Shown in pieces: positions 1 to 5,412 of a stretch of DNA of 8,187 nucleotides. Source of the DNA: Candidatus Segatella papionis (GTDB taxonomy: Bacteria > Bacteroidota > Bacteroidia > Bacteroidales > Bacteroidaceae); NCBI GenBank assembly GCA_002297965.1, contig DBLF01000042.1, positions 362 to 8,548 of the forward strand, given 5' to 3'. The position numbers and the translations under genes are program-made. The number at the start of each line of letters is the position of its first letter. Position 1 is the stretch's first letter. The notes beneath the pieces were generated by a model that saw nothing but the letters and a program-made list of their open reading frames with translations, made no database searches and was not told where the DNA came from.

Positions 1-16
1 TCTCCCCATGCCGCCG

Positions 17-73
17 GGCAAATTTGCTTAACAAGGCAGGCAAATTTGCTTGATAAGGCAGGCAAATTTGCTT
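17..73. repeat. Three tandem copies of a palindromic 13-mer, 22-bp period
   Basis: GGCAAATTTGCTT occurs at 17-29, 39-51 and 61-73, an exact 22-bp period, and each copy contains the perfect palindrome GCAAATTTGC (18-27, 40-49, 62-71). The linkers are also alike (ACAAGGCA, GATAAGGCA). A 22-bp step is about two helical turns, so the palindromes lie on the same DNA face. This would suit a dimeric regulator bound as an array, but a simple intergenic tandem repeat is equally possible. The period is not a multiple of three, so a coding repeat is unlikely. The gene it would serve lies to the left, outside the window. Confidence 0.8.
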
Positions 74-95
74 ATGGGTAGGAAAATGGGGAAAA

Positions 96-199
96 GCGTG
101 ACAGTAAATGACAGCAGGTGACACCAAAATAACTTTTGCTGTCACGCCTTAACTATCTGAATATAAAAACCATAAGCCTAAGTGTGACAGCAGTGACAC
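96..199. repeat. Cluster of phased TGACA boxes with a 13-bp inverted repeat
   Basis: TGACA begins at 99, 109 and 119, an exact 10-bp step of about one helical turn. It recurs at 185 and 194, and once inverted (TGTCA, 140-144). The segment 96-108 (GCGTGACAGTAAA) pairs with 135-147 (TTTGCTGTCACGC) with one mismatch that would be a G-U pair in RNA, leaving a 26-nt loop. No gene is supported in 1-239. The cluster could be operator or iteron-like sites, or a structured leader or terminator of a leftward or upstream gene. The sequence alone does not choose between these. Confidence 0.65.
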
Positions 200-239
200 A
201 AAATCTAAGAAAAACTTTCCATATTAATATACAAAAATC

Positions 240-463
240 ATGAACATCATCGTATCGCAAGAAATAGAATCCGTTTGCCCTACCTTCGTAGGTACCTGCG
301 TGGAAGCAAAAGTAGAAAACTCCCCCTATTGCCAGGAACTTTGGGACGAAATAACGGCTACGATGGCGACAAACAGCACGTACGTGAGAATGCGGAATTC
401 ATCCAGCAACTCTTGAAGAAATACGGCAAAAGCGATGGAGGAAGTTACTTCATCTACCAATGA
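240..463 (+). pseudogene. Truncated B3/4-domain-like protein remnant with out-of-frame tail
   Basis: The frame opening with ATG at 240 reads MNIIVSQEIESVCPTFVG and continues with V-E-A-K-V-E-N-S-P-Y to ELWDEI. This resembles the start of B3/4-domain proteins, relatives of the editing domain of phenylalanyl-tRNA synthetase beta (stand-alone forms are usually above 200 residues). The resemblance is from memory and moderate. After about residue 38 it turns into low-complexity sequence and stops at 414-416, giving only 58 residues. A second frame, offset by two, then reads GYDGDKQHVRENAEF and continues through QQLLKKYGKSDGG to a TGA at 461-463. This looks like a natural protein C-terminus, but I do not recognise it. 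The simplest reading is a deletion or rearrangement that joined the head of one gene to the tail of another, or an internal deletion with a frameshift. A very short intact gene cannot be excluded. Confidence 0.5.
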
Positions 464-484
464 GCCAATCATCATATTTAGGTA

Positions 485-515
485 TTGCTGATTTGAAAAA
501 ATATCCTTAACTTTG
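485..515 (+). promoter_or_regulatory. Bacteroidota-type promoter for the PepSY gene
   Basis: TAACTTTG at 508-515 matches the -7 box TAnnTTTG. TTG at 485-487 lies 20 nt upstream and can serve as a weak -33 element. Transcription would start near 522, which places any start codon at 524 (a TTG) at the mRNA 5' end and favours the ATG at 578. Confidence 0.6.
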
Positions 516-577
516 CAGCCCAATTGCTATCAATTAAGATAAAGAACAAAATTGGGTTAAACAAAGCAAAGGAAAAA

Positions 578-2248
578 ATGAATAAGAATCAACGCAAGAA
601 CAAACGTTTCACTTGGAAGAAATACCATAGATGGTTCGGACTCGTGCTGTCTGTGTTTATGCTGGTATTCTGCGTATCAGGCATTATCTTGAACCATCGC
701 CAGCTCTTCGCAGGCTGCTCTGTGAGCAGAAGCCTATTGCCTTCGGATTATCACATCGAGAAATTCAACAATGGAATCATCAAAGGTTCCATCAAACTGA
801 GTTCTCATTCGAAGAATACACAAAACATGCAGTCTGCCACCTCCGAAGATTCGATATTAGCCTTCGGATATGCGGGCGTATGGCTCACTGACGGCAAGAT
901 GAAGGAATGGAAGGATTTCAACGCTGGACTTCCCACCCATATGGACGACAGGAACATCCGCAACATCGTGCAGACCAAAGATGGAAAGATTTGGTGCGCT
1001 GCCATGCGAGAAATCTATCGATACAATGGAAAGCAATGGGAAAAGTTGCCATTGCCCGGAAACGAGGAGCGAGTGGCGGACATCACGCTCTCAAAGGATA
1101 GCGCAAACGTGGTTGCCCTGACTCGATCTGCCGTCTATATGATTGTGCAGAAAAAAAAATCCGCAGACAAACAAAAAGAGCCTACTTCTAGCCAAGAGAA
1201 AACAGCAGACAAGCAACCATACACAATCCATAAAAAGATCATCGGTCAGCCCGAAGGCTTCATTCCCGAAACGACACTCTTCAAGACCGTCTGGACATTA
1301 CATAGCGGCGAATACTTCGGTTTGGCAGGTCGCCTCGTGGTAGATGCCATCGCCATCGTACTCATCATCCTGTCTATCACTGGCATCATCCTCTTTATCC
1401 TCCCTTATGGCATTCGCCGACAAAAACGAATCATGGCTATCGAGGAGAAGCGAACACTTGCCAAACAAAGGATGATTGCCTTGGGCAAACGAATGGTTTG
1501 GAATGCAAAGTGGCACAACAAGATAGGTTACGTCACCATCATCCTAACCCTTTGGATTTCCATCACGGGCATGTGCCTTCGCCCACCATTGATGATTCCG
1601 CTGGTCATGAATAAGACCACCCAAAAGATAAAGGACGGAAACGTCTGGAACGACAAACTCCGTGGCATCCGTTGGAACGCAGCCTCACAAAGTTGGCTCG
1701 TTTCCACATCAGAAGGATTCTTGCAAGTGGATGAACTTTTCTGCCAAAAACCGAAATTATACGACAAGGGAAAATCACCAAAGATTAGTCCGATGGGAAT
1801 CACAGTATTCGAGAACGACGGAAAGGGCGGATGGCTGATTGGCTCGTTCAGCGGAATGTCTAGATGGTATCCAGAGAAGAACCTCGTCTTGGATTATTTC
1901 ACCAATAAGCCGAATATACAAAAGTCGATGATTCCTGTCACTAGCTCATTGGTCTGCGGATACTCCAAAGACTTCTTCGGAGGAAAAGACATCGTTTTCG
2001 ACTATGGGAAGGGAGCTAACATTCCTGTCTCTACCCCAAAACTATTATCCGACACACCGATGTCGCTCTGGAATGTGGCACTCGAACTGCATGTGGGCAG
2101 ATGCTATTCCCCATTCCTCGGACCGCTCTCCAGTCTCTTCGTGTTCCTGTCGGGCTTGCTGATTACATTGGTATTGCTCTCTGGATACATCATCCTGCAT
2201 AGAAGGAAACAGAAAAAAGCAAAGAGAGCGAGCACCACAAAAGAATAA
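578..2248 (+). CDS. PepSY-associated transmembrane protein with periplasmic sensor-like insert
   Basis: This 556-residue inner-membrane protein has four predicted helices (about 20-40, 253-275, 317-338, 517-541). The N-terminus KKYHRWFGLVLS, ending in SGIILNH, is the hallmark of PepSY-associated TM proteins (PepSY_TM family). Conserved histidines are visible at H17, H40, H242 (LHSGEYFG), H313 (KWHNKIG) and H505 (LHVGRCYSP). In related proteins such histidines are thought to bind heme or metal and serve siderophore-iron reduction or membrane redox chemistry; that role is inferred here. Two extracytoplasmic loops (about 41-250 and 339-515) contain propeller-like segments such as GVWLTDGKMKEW, DGKIWCAAMREIYRYNGKQW and GGWLIGSFSGMSRWYP. 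I chose ATG 578 because GGAAAAA precedes it and the conserved YHRW helix follows; the in-frame TTG at 524 sits on the predicted transcription start. A lysine-rich linker at 190-220 is encoded across a run of nine A (1151-1159), a possible slippage site. The gene converges on the MetE-like gene and appears to be transcribed alone. Confidence 0.85.
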   Translation: MNKNQRKNKRFTWKKYHRWFGLVLSVFMLVFCVSGIILNHRQLFAGCSVSRSLLPSDYHIEKFNNGIIKGSIKLSSHSKNTQNMQSATSEDSILAFGYAGVWLTDGKMKEWKDFNAGLPTHMDDRNIRNIVQTKDGKIWCAAMREIYRYNGKQWEKLPLPGNEERVADITLSKDSANVVALTRSAVYMIVQKKKSADKQKEPTSSQEKTADKQPYTIHKKIIGQPEGFIPETTLFKTVWTLHSGEYFGLAGRLVVDAIAIVLIILSITGIILFILPYGIRRQKRIMAIEEKRTLAKQRMIALGKRMVWNAKWHNKIGYVTIILTLWISITGMCLRPPLMIPLVMNKTTQKIKDGNVWNDKLRGIRWNAASQSWLVSTSEGFLQVDELFCQKPKLYDKGKSPKISPMGITVFENDGKGGWLIGSFSGMSRWYPEKNLVLDYFTNKPNIQKSMIPVTSSLVCGYSKDFFGGKDIVFDYGKGANIPVSTPKLLSDTPMSLWNVALELHVGRCYSPFLGPLSSLFVFLSGLLITLVLLSGYIILHRRKQKKAKRASTTKE

Positions 2249-2309
2249 AGCTCCTCAACTTGTTGAGTTGCCTCATTATTCATCGGATTCTACGGAATTC
2301 ACTTTTTTT

Positions 2310-2404
2310 GCGAGGGGGCGATTACTCACGGATTTAAAACGGAGTTGACCTATTCGGCCATTGACTTACGCCATAAGAAGCATCTGTGAGTAATCGCCCA
2401 TCGC
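2310..2404. repeat. Long inverted repeat between convergent genes
   Basis: GGGCGATTACTCAC (2316-2329) and GTGAGTAATCGCCC (2386-2399) are perfect 14-bp inverted arms. Similarity extends both inward (GGAT against ATCT) and outward (GCGAG against ATCGC) to roughly 22 bp with a few mismatches. The loop is about 56 nt. On neither strand does a T-tract follow the stem, so it is not a standard intrinsic terminator, although a seven-T run (2304-2310) lies before it on the plus strand. It may be a palindromic repeat element, a small non-autonomous element remnant, or a structured barrier to convergent transcription. A smaller palindrome, CTCAACTTGTTGAG, lies at 2254-2267 just after the PepSY stop codon. 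Confidence 0.7.
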
Positions 2405-2424
2405 TAGAGTCTAAGCAATCGTGA

Positions 2425-3561
2425 TTACTTTCCCCAAACTTCTTCGGTGATTTCTCTTACCAAGTCGAGTTTAGCCCACTGCTCCGCCTCGGTCAGCTTG
2501 TTGCCTATCTCGCAAGAGGCGAAACCACATTGAGGACTCAGACTCAAACGCTCCAAAGGAATATATTGAGCAGCCTCCTTGATGCGGGCGATGACCGTAG
2601 CCTTGTCCTCCAACACTGGCGACTTAGAGGTAATTAATCCGAGCACAACCTTCTTGCCATCAGCCACATACTTCAATGGTTCGAAACCACCCGAACGCTC
2701 ATCATCATACTCCAGATAGAAAGTATCCACATTCTCATGGGCGAAGAGATAAGGAGCCACTGGGTCGTAAGCGCCCTTGGTTGCATAGCAAGAATGATAG
2801 TTGCCACGACAAACGTGAGTATTGATGGTCAGTCCCTCAGGCTTGCCTTCAATGGCGAGGTTGTTCACCTTGAGATATTGCAAGGCTTCTTGCTCCAAGG
2901 TAAAGCCTGTGCCCACTTTTGCCTTCCAATAATCATTATCCACTATCATGCCCCAAGTACAGTCGTCCAACTGCACGGTGCGACAACCTGCTGCATAAAT
3001 CTCCTGGAAGAAAGTGCAATAAGCCGCAGCGATGTCCTCGATGAGTTTCTCCGTGTTAGGATAGAACTCACGAGTGTTCTTGGAATTGTCGCCACGGAAG
3101 AGTTCGGCGAGGAACTGCGCTGGAGCAGGAACTGTCTGTTTTGCCTCGATGCCTTCCTCCTCAAACTGCTTGACGAACAGGAAATCCTTGATGAAAGGAT
3201 GGTTCTCGCCGGTTATCTTGCCGGTCAACTTCAAAGAGCCCTTGGTGGTCTCCTCTCCATGGAACTGATAGCCATGTTCCAACTCGATGTGCTCCACACC
3301 ACCGAATCCCCACATGAAGTCGAGATGCCAGTAGCTGCGGCGGAACTCACCATCGGTGATGAAGTGCAAGCCATGCGCCTTCTGTTTTTTCACCACATCG
3401 GTTATCAATTTGTCCTCGATGGCACGAAGGTCGGTAGCCGAGATTTGTCCCTCAGCGAATTTCACCCTTGCCTCCTTCAACTCCGCTGGGCGCAAATAAC
3501 TGCCCACTGCCTCAAAATGAATATTTCTTGCGATATTGCTTGTATTGCCAGTATTGCTCAT
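2425..3561 (-). CDS. MetE-like C-terminal domain methyltransferase (YxjG/YxjH type)
   Basis: This cytoplasmic protein of 378 residues corresponds to the catalytic C-terminal barrel of cobalamin-independent methionine synthase without its N-terminal half. The length matches the stand-alone Bacillus YxjG/YxjH family. Family-like segments are TDGEFRRSYWHLDFMWG (69-85), VPAPAQFL (144-151), QLDDCTWGMIVDNDYW (197-212) and LSPQCGFAS (341-349). The zinc set used by MetE to activate the homocysteine thiol appears intact: H249 and C251 in NTHVCRGNYHS, E284 in YLEYDD, and C345 in SPQCGF. Expected reaction: methyl transfer to homocysteine giving methionine. The methyl donor in these short forms is less certain than for full MetE (methyltetrahydrofolate, a methylated corrinoid or another donor). 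GGAG lies nine bases before the ATG. It is divergent from an Lrp/AsnC regulator, which suggests local regulation. I see no recognisable SAM riboswitch in the roughly 118-nt leader. Confidence 0.9.
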   Translation of the reverse strand: MSNTGNTSNIARNIHFEAVGSYLRPAELKEARVKFAEGQISATDLRAIEDKLITDVVKKQKAHGLHFITDGEFRRSYWHLDFMWGFGGVEHIELEHGYQFHGEETTKGSLKLTGKITGENHPFIKDFLFVKQFEEEGIEAKQTVPAPAQFLAELFRGDNSKNTREFYPNTEKLIEDIAAAYCTFFQEIYAAGCRTVQLDDCTWGMIVDNDYWKAKVGTGFTLEQEALQYLKVNNLAIEGKPEGLTINTHVCRGNYHSCYATKGAYDPVAPYLFAHENVDTFYLEYDDERSGGFEPLKYVADGKKVVLGLITSKSPVLEDKATVIARIKEAAQYIPLERLSLSPQCGFASCEIGNKLTEAEQWAKLDLVREITEEVWGK

Positions 3562-3640
3562 ATTTCTAATCTCCTATAATTATATAAATGTTACACGATA
3601 CATCATGCCATCTTCAGAAGACATGACCCTATATTTCTCT

Positions 3641-3665
3641 TATTGCCCCCATCATAAGGGCGATA
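3641..3665 (-). promoter_or_regulatory. Small hairpin in the MetE-like gene leader
   Basis: In the predicted mRNA leader of the minus-strand gene, TATCGCCC and GGGCAATA can pair with one internal mismatch around a short loop. It lies about 80 nt before the start codon and just after the predicted transcription start. It is too simple to call a riboswitch and may only stabilise the transcript or be incidental. Confidence 0.3.
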
Positions 3666-3685
3666 GCATTCCGGATTTGCGGTTG

Positions 3686-3717
3686 CAAAGGTAAGAAGAA
3701 GAATTTTATCCGCCAAA
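3686..3717 (-). promoter_or_regulatory. Promoter for the MetE-like gene
   Basis: On the minus strand TTTG (3717-3714) is followed after 20 nt by TACCTTTG (3693-3686), an excellent match to the Bacteroidota TTTG/TAnnTTTG promoter. The leader would be about 118 nt long. The -33 element lies only 5 bp from the -33 element of the divergent regulator promoter (3723-3726), so a protein bound here could affect both directions. Confidence 0.75.
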
Positions 3718-3722
3718 TATTC

Positions 3723-3752
3723 TTTGTAATTCAGAAAAATATGCTATCTTTG
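3723..3752 (+). promoter_or_regulatory. Promoter for the Lrp/AsnC-M15 gene
   Basis: TTTG at 3723-3726 is followed after 18 nt by TATCTTTG at 3745-3752, matching the Bacteroidota -33/-7 pattern. Transcription would start near 3759, giving a leader of about 60 nt that contains the palindrome at 3766-3791. Confidence 0.72.
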
Positions 3753-3765
3753 CAGCGATTTAGCA

Positions 3766-3791
3766 TTCTCAGCAGAATATTATTCTGAGAA
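3766..3791. promoter_or_regulatory. Palindromic candidate operator for the Lrp/AsnC regulator
   Basis: Two nested dyads overlap here. TTCTCAG (3766-3772) pairs with CTGAGAA (3785-3791), and CAGAAT (3773-3778) pairs with ATTCTG (3782-3787) across three bases. The site lies just after the predicted start of the regulator transcript and upstream of its ATG. That is a natural place for autoregulation, which is common for Lrp/AsnC proteins. Binding is inferred, and the element could instead be an mRNA hairpin. Confidence 0.5.
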
Positions 3792-3819
3792 ATTCATTTA
3801 AGACAAGAAGAAAAGACCA

Positions 3820-4995
3820 ATGACAACAGAAGAAAAACTCGATGATATCGACATCAAGATATTAAAGTTGTTGCAGCAAAACTCCCGACTCACTGTCAAG
3901 GAACTTGCCGCAAGAGTACACCTATCCCCATCCCCTACCTTCGAGCGACAGAAACGCTTGGAGCGGGAGGGCTATATCCTGCGATATGGAGCCATCGTGG
4001 ATCATCACAAGATGGGACACAACGTCATCGTACTCTGCAACATTCGATTGAAGCAGCATACCCACGACCTCATCCAGCAGTTTATGGACACCGTGCAAAA
4101 CATCGACCAGATAACCGAATGCTACAACACCACTGGCGACTATGACTTCCAGATCAAAGTGTATGCCCACGACATGAAGGACTACCAAGACTTCATGCTC
4201 AACACCTTGGGTAACATCGACTGCATCGGAAGCCTGCACAGTATCATCGTCATCGGCGAAATCAAGGACTCGCATTACATCCCCGTAAGCCGATGCCTAG
4301 CCAAGACGACAGCCTTCCTGCTCATCATGCTCTCGTCGCTGTTCTGTAGCGTTCCAAGTTTTGCCCAGAAACCAGGAGAAATCGTGCCACAACCAACCAT
4401 CAAGAAGTTGGGAGAGAACCATTTCTTCACCATCTCCCCCATCCCCGACACCATCTTCCGATTGATGCAAGGAAAGACCTACAAGAAGAATTGCACCGTA
4501 CCCAGAAGTGAACTTCGCTACCTCAGATGCCTGCACGTAGATAAGAACGGCAGAAGCATCGTTGGGGAAATGGTATTGAACAAGGCGATAGCCAGCGATG
4601 TGCTCGACATCCTCCACAAACTCTACGATGCCAAATATCCGATAGAGCGGATGCGACTCATCGACTATTGGGATGCCGACGACGAGCGAGCGATGAGAGA
4701 CAACAATTCCTCTAGCTTCAACTTCCGATTCATCTCGCACACCCATACTGTCTCGAAACACGGCAGGGGACTTGCCATCGACATCAACACGCTCTACAAT
4801 CCCTATCACAAACATCTAAGAAATGGAAAGGAAGTGGTGGAGCCATCCACCGCCCGCCCTTATCTCGACCGCAACCAAAGTCATGCCTACATGATCAAGA
4901 AAGGCGACCTCTGCTACCGCCTTTTCAAGGCAAAGGGATTTCGCTGGGGAGGCGACTGGAAGCACAGCAAGGATTATCAACACTTTGAAAAATAA
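3820..4995 (+). CDS. Lrp/AsnC regulator fused in frame to signal peptide and M15 peptidase
   Basis: The 391-residue reading frame has two complete halves. Residues 1-156 are an Lrp/AsnC regulator: a winged helix-turn-helix (about 20-52, with LAARVHLSPSPTFERQKRLE) and an RAM ligand-binding domain (about 68-150) ending at the usual family terminus, GEIKDSHYIPV. Residues 159-183 (CLAKTTAFLLIM through SVPSFAQ) form a signal-peptide-like hydrophobic stretch with a likely cleavage after A182. Residues 184-391 are a zinc D-Ala-D-Ala carboxypeptidase-like M15 domain with H314-x6-D321 (SKHGRGLAID) and D385-x2-H388 (WGGDWKHSKDYQHF), so metal ligands and catalytic acid are present. A DNA-binding regulator joined to an exported peptidase is odd. 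Deleting one C at 4296-4297 yields two overlapping genes: a regulator ending IPVSRC at TAG 4297-4299 (shifted) and a peptidase starting ATG 4293 with MLAKTT. The fusion may therefore be a one-base indel, an assembly error or a real membrane-anchored regulator. The first half probably controls the divergent MetE-like gene. Confidence 0.85.
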   Translation: MTTEEKLDDIDIKILKLLQQNSRLTVKELAARVHLSPSPTFERQKRLEREGYILRYGAIVDHHKMGHNVIVLCNIRLKQHTHDLIQQFMDTVQNIDQITECYNTTGDYDFQIKVYAHDMKDYQDFMLNTLGNIDCIGSLHSIIVIGEIKDSHYIPVSRCLAKTTAFLLIMLSSLFCSVPSFAQKPGEIVPQPTIKKLGENHFFTISPIPDTIFRLMQGKTYKKNCTVPRSELRYLRCLHVDKNGRSIVGEMVLNKAIASDVLDILHKLYDAKYPIERMRLIDYWDADDERAMRDNNSSSFNFRFISHTHTVSKHGRGLAIDINTLYNPYHKHLRNGKEVVEPSTARPYLDRNQSHAYMIKKGDLCYRLFKAKGFRWGGDWKHSKDYQHFEK

Positions 4996-5032
4996 CAATC
5001 ATGTTCTATCCCCCTAAAATGGGCACACGAAA

Positions 5033-5079
5033 AAAGGCTATGCCTAGGTTGTACAATCCCCAACTGCGGCATAGCCTTT
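5033..5079 (-). terminator. Intrinsic terminator after the small minus-strand gene
   Basis: AAAGGCTATGCC (5033-5044) and GGCATAGCCTTT (5068-5079) form a perfect 12-bp stem, with a nested GTTG/CAAC pair in the loop. On the minus strand the stem is followed by a run of six T, ideal for termination of the gene at 5165-5269. On the plus strand only TTT follows, so it is a weaker but possible terminator for the upstream peptidase gene. Confidence 0.85.
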
Positions 5080-5164
5080 CATTATCCTTATAATCTTTTT
5101 ATTTATATACTAAATAATCCAATCCTTTATCCAACCTTTTTCTAACCAACATTGTCCATTAACC

Positions 5165-5269
5165 TCAGTTGTACCAGATTGAATTATATTCTCTTCTTTC
5201 GTCGTCCTCATTATAGAGGTTCTCATACTCAAGGTTCTTTGCCTCGAAGGCTTCAAGTGTTTGTTTCAT
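5165..5269 (-). CDS. Small acidic 34-residue protein, unknown function
   Basis: A complete 34-codon frame starts at ATG 5269 and ends with TGA at 5167-5165. It has a perfect AGGAGGT at 5282-5276, six bases before the ATG, which is unusually strong for Bacteroidota. Its promoter is TTGACA (5358-5353), 20 nt, then TAAATTTG (5332-5325). A 12-bp stem terminator with a six-T tract lies about 86 nt downstream. The protein begins MKQTLEAFEAKNLEYENL, then has an acidic centre NEDDERRE and an aromatic end YNSIWYN. It has seven Glu, two Asp, four Lys/Arg, no cysteine, no signal peptide and no membrane segment, and the first 27 residues should be helical. I do not recognise the family. It could be a free small protein, a regulatory partner or a leader peptide, but no gene follows it on the same strand before the terminator. 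Otherwise the 417-bp gap at 4996-5412 holds only these control elements. Confidence 0.68.
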   Translation of the reverse strand: MKQTLEAFEAKNLEYENLYNEDDERREYNSIWYN

Positions 5270-5324
5270 AATAATACCTCCTATCTATATTTTAAGTTAA
5301 TAATCTATTCTGTTTTTTCAATGG

Positions 5325-5358
5325 CAAATTTACGAAAAAAAATAATAGATGATGTCAA
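5325..5358 (-). promoter_or_regulatory. Promoter for the small minus-strand gene
   Basis: On the minus strand TTGACA (5358-5353) is followed after 20 nt by TAAATTTG (5332-5325), a full match to the Bacteroidota -7 box with a good upstream element. The predicted leader is about 50 nt and includes the AGGAGGT ribosome binding site. Confidence 0.7.
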
Positions 5359-5376
5359 TATTTCAGAAAACTTTTG

Positions 5377-5384
5377 TAATTTTG
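5377..5384 (+). promoter_or_regulatory. -7 box for the DUF3810 gene
   Basis: TAATTTTG matches TAnnTTTG and lies 28 bp before the ATG at 5413, giving a leader of about 20 nt. No clear TTTG -33 element is present at the expected distance. This box and the divergent small-gene promoter lie within about 60 bp, so they could be co-regulated. Confidence 0.6.
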
Positions 5385-5412
5385 CACACTAGATAGAAAA
5401 AGTGCAAGAAAT

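Noticed and set aside
17..73. CRISPR array
   Set aside because: Repeats are 13 bp with 9-bp linkers that are similar to each other. No unique spacers or cas genes are present.
1..81. Open frame reading into the window from the left and ending at TAG 79-81
   Set aside because: It consists of a 22-bp repeat that shifts frame at each copy, and the translation has no family character. It is better explained as a non-coding repeat.
275..463. A separate 62-codon gene starting at 275
   Set aside because: The first part (MPYLRRYLRGSKSRK) is the shifted frame of the better-looking ATG 240 frame. Only its end looks natural, so it is treated as a pseudogene tail.
524..577. Upstream TTG start for the PepSY gene
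   Set aside because: It coincides with the predicted transcription start and adds 18 residues of no family resemblance. ATG 578 has a better leader.
2737..3579. A 280-codon open frame on the plus strand opposite the MetE-like gene
   Set aside because: It is a mirror frame of a well-conserved gene with intact zinc ligands. It has no promoter or ribosome site of its own, and its composition is not that of a natural protein.
3562..3685. SAM or cobalamin riboswitch before the MetE-like gene
   Set aside because: The leader is about 118 nt with one weak hairpin. I could not find the conserved core of a SAM or B12 switch.
4297..4815. A 172-codon open frame on the minus strand opposite the M15 domain
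   Set aside because: The opposite strand carries clear M15 catalytic motifs, and this frame shows no domain or start signal.
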